Assembly: GCA_020137815.1 (NCBI GenBank)
Contig: CM035353.1
Location: 391,501-455,500 of the forward strand
DNA from: Hormiphora californensis
Lineage: Eukaryota; Ctenophora; Tentaculata; Cydippida; Pleurobrachiidae
Length of the DNA stretch: 64,000 nt
Reading direction: 5' to 3'
Position numbers and translations under genes: made by a program. Positions 61,211-64,000 of this stretch are shown here, in pieces (the first letter of the stretch is position 1; the number at the start of each line of letters is the position of its first letter). Under the pieces are notes generated by a model, which was given only the letters and a program-made list of their open reading frames with translations, did not search any database and was not told where the DNA came from.

Positions 61211-63559
61211 CTACATACGATTAAAGTGCGAACTGGGGTTGGCACCGAAAGTGTGGTCTGTGCTAGTGAGAACTGAATTTCGAGGCGAGAACTCCAGTGC
61301 GGTCGTCCCCCTTGGAAATCCGATGACTGTCTTTTCACACTCCGCACCCTGCTGCACTACAGATTTCAGTTTGTAGCTATCCTCTTTCTTGATCTCCATC
61401 TCATAGCGACTTTGGTTATCATGGTTACTGTCGGTTGACGGCTTGGTAACCACACATGGTCCCAGGGTGTTGGTGGCCTCAAGAAACATGGATGTGGTGG
61501 GAGGAGTTACCTCTGCAGTAGCGGTAGTGGGAGAAGTTTCGGGAGTTGGGTAACTGTTGTAGAATGATGGTCGAGCTGCTGGAAGAGTTTGGTAGCCGCT
61601 CAGATTGGTTAGGTGCGAGAATGGATGGGGCTCTTTTGCTGCAGTGACGATGGATCCTGATTCAACAGCTGATCTGAAGGGGGAGTAGCAGTTAGTAATT
61701 TGAAATGCCAAACACAGCTGTATGACGGCGCCATACCCCAATTTGATTCTACAGAGAATCGCTCAGATGGGGTCGCCAAACACTAACTTTAGTCGAAAAA
61801 GTATTTTTGGCTAACAATGTTAGTAACATACTCACATTCCAAAGCTCCAAAGAATGCAAATGTTTATCAGCAGGTTTATTTCATTAATGTTCTCACCTAT
61901 AGCTATTATAGGCGGAAGAGAGATAGGAAGTATCTGCACTGGTTACACTGGTTACTGGTAGTAAAGGAGAGGGAATTGAGGAAGCAACAGAGGAGTGAGC
62001 TGTAAACAGAAATGATCGTGGATCTGATGGCCACGTACATCGCCCACCAACTGAAAAAAGGGAATATTGTTACCGACACAAGTAAACAACCAATCAGAAC
62101 TCGTTATTTAGGTCACGTGACTCGTTATCAGCCAATCAGGGACCAGTATTTCCTGATTCGGTCGGTTCCTGATTGGTTATTAATAATCCCAGTGTCCATG
62201 AGTGTCCCCGTGCTGGCGATTACGTAAAAAACACTCAATAACTCACGTGCATTACCCACCCACTCTCTCCCCATCAACCCCCTTGACCACCAACCATATA
62301 CAACAACCCCTCAATTTGGACGTGTATTTGTGTGTCCAAGGATTTACAGTTAGATGATCATGTATTCTTACAATTACTGACCTCCCATTGAGGGTGAATA
62401 TAACATGCTGGTGAAGGGCACGGTTGCAGGGACTTCTGTACTCTTGGGGGCTGCAGCTGCGGTGGCCCATAAACCCGCCATGTAGGGTTGCCACTTCTCA
62501 AGCCCAGCCGCGGCAGCTCCAGGTTGATCCGTGGTGGCGAAGGGGCCGGTGCTGCATGGAGCGAGGTATGGAGTGCCGCGTACGGGCCGTCTCATTTTAC
62601 GACGCCTTCTAGCAGGACAGGGTGTTAAAATACTGGGTGTTCATTTTGGATCTTTACAAGCGTTGGCCTTCACCCAGAAAAAAGTTGACAAGATCAGGTC
62701 ATGAAACTTCGTACTTGGACCATTCTATACCCTCATTCAAGGTTCCTGGTGTTTTTGGAGCTCTAGCACCCCGGGAAGTGTGTTTTTGGCATCAAAACTA
62801 CCAGAAGGAATTTTTTGCTGGTACTGAGACTTTGCTAAAATGTTTTTTGGGTATTTTCTATGTCAATCCTAAAGTTTCATAGAGATTGGATGTGTTTTTC
62901 GGACTCAAAATTTCGATAAAAGTGGCTGGAAAGACTCGAAAACAGCTCAAAAACGGCTAAAATTGAGTCTTTCCAGCCACTTTTTACGAAATTTTGAGTC
63001 TGAAAAACACATCCAATCTCTATGAAACTTTAGGATTGACATAGAAAATACCCAAACAACATTTTAGCAAAGTCTCAGCACCAGCAAAAAATTCCTTCTG
63101 GTAGTTTTGATGCCAAAAACACACTTCCCAGGGTCCTAAAGCTCCAAAACCCCCAGGAACCTTGAATGAGGGTATAGAATAGTCCAAGTATGAAGTTTCA
63201 TGACCTAATCTTGTCAACTTTTTTCTGGGTGAAGCCCAACGCTTGTAAAGATCCAAAATGAACACCCTGTACTATTGTCTATTGTATACTAACCCACAAA
63301 ATCCTAGTATTATACCCAGTTACCTATAGTCTATTTCCAAAACGGGAAAACTTCCTGATTGAAAACTTACGAAGACCCCCCCCCCCCAAAACCCTCCCAC
63401 GCCCTGTTTGGTACACAGACCTGTAGTTTCCTTTTTCGAACATGTCCTCACAATTCTGGTCAAGCGTCCAGAAGTTTCCTTTCCGCTCACCACCCTCCCG
63501 GGGAACTTTTACGAAGCACTCATTCAGAGACAGGTTGTGACGAATACTGTTCTGCCACC
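61211..63559 (-). CDS. foxL2: FoxL2-like forkhead transcription factor, 3' part (3 exons)
   Basis: Exons 63559-63421, 62608-62382, 61668-61211 join in phase; the 5' part lies beyond the window. The first exon encodes the C-terminal half of the forkhead domain from [20 protein letters not shown] (helix 3) through [18 protein letters not shown]. The second starts RRKMRRP, the basic wing-2 sequence. [13 protein letters not shown] is characteristic of the FoxL2 group (family knowledge). The rest is Ala/Pro/Ser/Thr-rich with possible activation segments ([15 protein letters not shown]). It is a nuclear sequence-specific DNA-binding protein. Intron positions: one inside the forkhead helix-3 codons, one after the forkhead. 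The last exon uses the acceptor AGATCAG at 61669; an alternative one 5 nt upstream would break the frame. Confidence 0.85.
62072..62170. mobile_element. CCAAT/CACGTG MITE, copy 5
   Basis: Left terminus worn (TACCGACACAAGTAAACAAC), right end TTCGGTCGGTTCCT intact, interior CCAAT-CACGTG-CCAAT conserved. In the last Fox intron. Confidence 0.85.
62618..63272. mobile_element. Foldback element, 655 bp, in Fox intron
   Basis: Termini CAGGGTGTTAAAATACTGGG and the right end AACACCCTGTA. Inverted arms of about 320 bp (for example GTTCATTTTGGATCTTTACA against TGTAAAGATCCAAAATGAAC) centre near 62950. No coding role. It sits between the first two Fox exons in the window. Confidence 0.85.
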
Positions 63560-63587
63560 CTGTATTATAAAGAGAAGGGTTGTCATA

Positions 63588-63640
63588 CAAAATACATGTA
63601 CATTGTACATGTATTTTGTACATTGTACACATACTAAGAA
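63588..63640. repeat. Palindromic AT-rich hairpin
   Basis: AATACATGTACATTGTACAT and a mirrored continuation up to TGTACATTGTACAC. In the Fox intron. Confidence 0.7.
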
Positions 63641-63664
63641 CAACATGTATACTTCTTACTATGT

Positions 63665-63950
63665 AAGATTTTATTATGCCTATAAGTTGTACCTGAAAAC
63701 TTATAACACGAGACCGAAGGTCGAGTGTTATAAGTGCAACAATAATGATCCGAGACCAGAGGTCGAGGCAGATTCTTGTACTTTAGTGCACGAGCCTGCG
63801 AGTGCCACTAAGTGTAACTACCTCACGAGCCTGCGAGTGATGTAGTTTTACTTTTTGACCGAGCCTGCGAGGTCTAAAAGTGTAAGAATCTGGGAAATTA
63901 TTGTTGACGTCAGGTACAACGAAAATATGCATAATAAAATTGCATTGTAA
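63665..63950. repeat. Chain of stem-loops sharing one loop sequence
   Basis: At least four hairpins in a row. Stems differ (ACTTATAACAC/GTGTTATAAGT; ACTTTAGTGCAC/GTGCCACTAAGT; GTAACTACCTCAC/GTGATGTAGTTTTAC; ACTTTTTGACC/GGTCTAAAAGT), while the last three loops read GAGCCTGCGA. Outer ends TAAGTTGTACCTGA and TCAGGTACAAC are also complementary. Confidence 0.75.
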
Positions 63951-64000
63951 AATTTTTAAAACAAGAGTGAGAGACACTTTAGGGCGTAACAATAGAACGA

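Overview
This window looks like nuclear DNA of an early-branching marine animal, most likely a sponge. That is an inference: the genes are animal genes (symplekin, a FoxL2-like forkhead factor, a two-transmembrane receptor-type guanylyl cyclase, a C-type lectin, a carbohydrate sulfotransferase), split by many short GT-AG introns and embedded in dense foldback elements, MITEs, non-LTR retrotransposon pieces and GA/CT microsatellites. Every multi-exon model below was assembled by hand from splice sites, and in each one the exon lengths and phases add up to an open frame.

Layout. 1-5.6 kb: repeats, no firm gene. 5.7-13.7 kb (+): 17-exon guanylyl cyclase-like receptor, 725 aa. 14.26 kb (-): tRNA-Pro(UGG). 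15.0-22.2 kb (-): 6-exon gene for an unrecognised basic 246-aa protein, with a nearly intact Jockey/CR1-type LINE in its third intron. 22.7-24.0 kb (-): 444-aa protein rich in Pro/Tyr/Gln, unrecognised. 24.1-31 kb: graveyard of at least four non-LTR families plus an 856-bp foldback. 31.8-45.2 kb (+): complete 23-exon symplekin gene, 1094 aa. 46.8-48.7 kb (-): 4-exon gene for a small orphan type I membrane protein. 49.5-52.1 kb: 20-bp minisatellite running into homopolymer-rich sequence that looks mis-assembled. 53.6-54.9 kb: 1.28-kb foldback. 55.0-56.3 kb (+): secreted C-type lectin. 58.5-59.3 kb (-): broken sulfotransferase ending in a perfect 130-bp palindrome. 61.2-63.6 kb (-): the 3' three exons of a FoxL2-like gene that runs off the window.

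The most striking signal is a recurring architecture. Tandem repeats in these genes sit on exon/intron borders and copy the splice site with some adjoining exon sequence. At acceptors the true exon follows the last copy; at donors the true exon precedes the array. I find it at about fifteen junctions in three genes. Copy numbers range from 2 (51-57 bp apart, guanylyl cyclase exons 12 and 14) to about 36 (21-bp unit, symplekin exon 17 donor). Several duplicated sites are in frame and open, so they could give protein isoforms. I know of no standard name for this pattern.

The genes do not form an operon or an evident pathway. Symplekin is a scaffold for mRNA 3'-end processing, the cyclase and FoxL2-like factor suggest signalling and development, and the lectin and sulfotransferase suggest cell-surface glycan biology.
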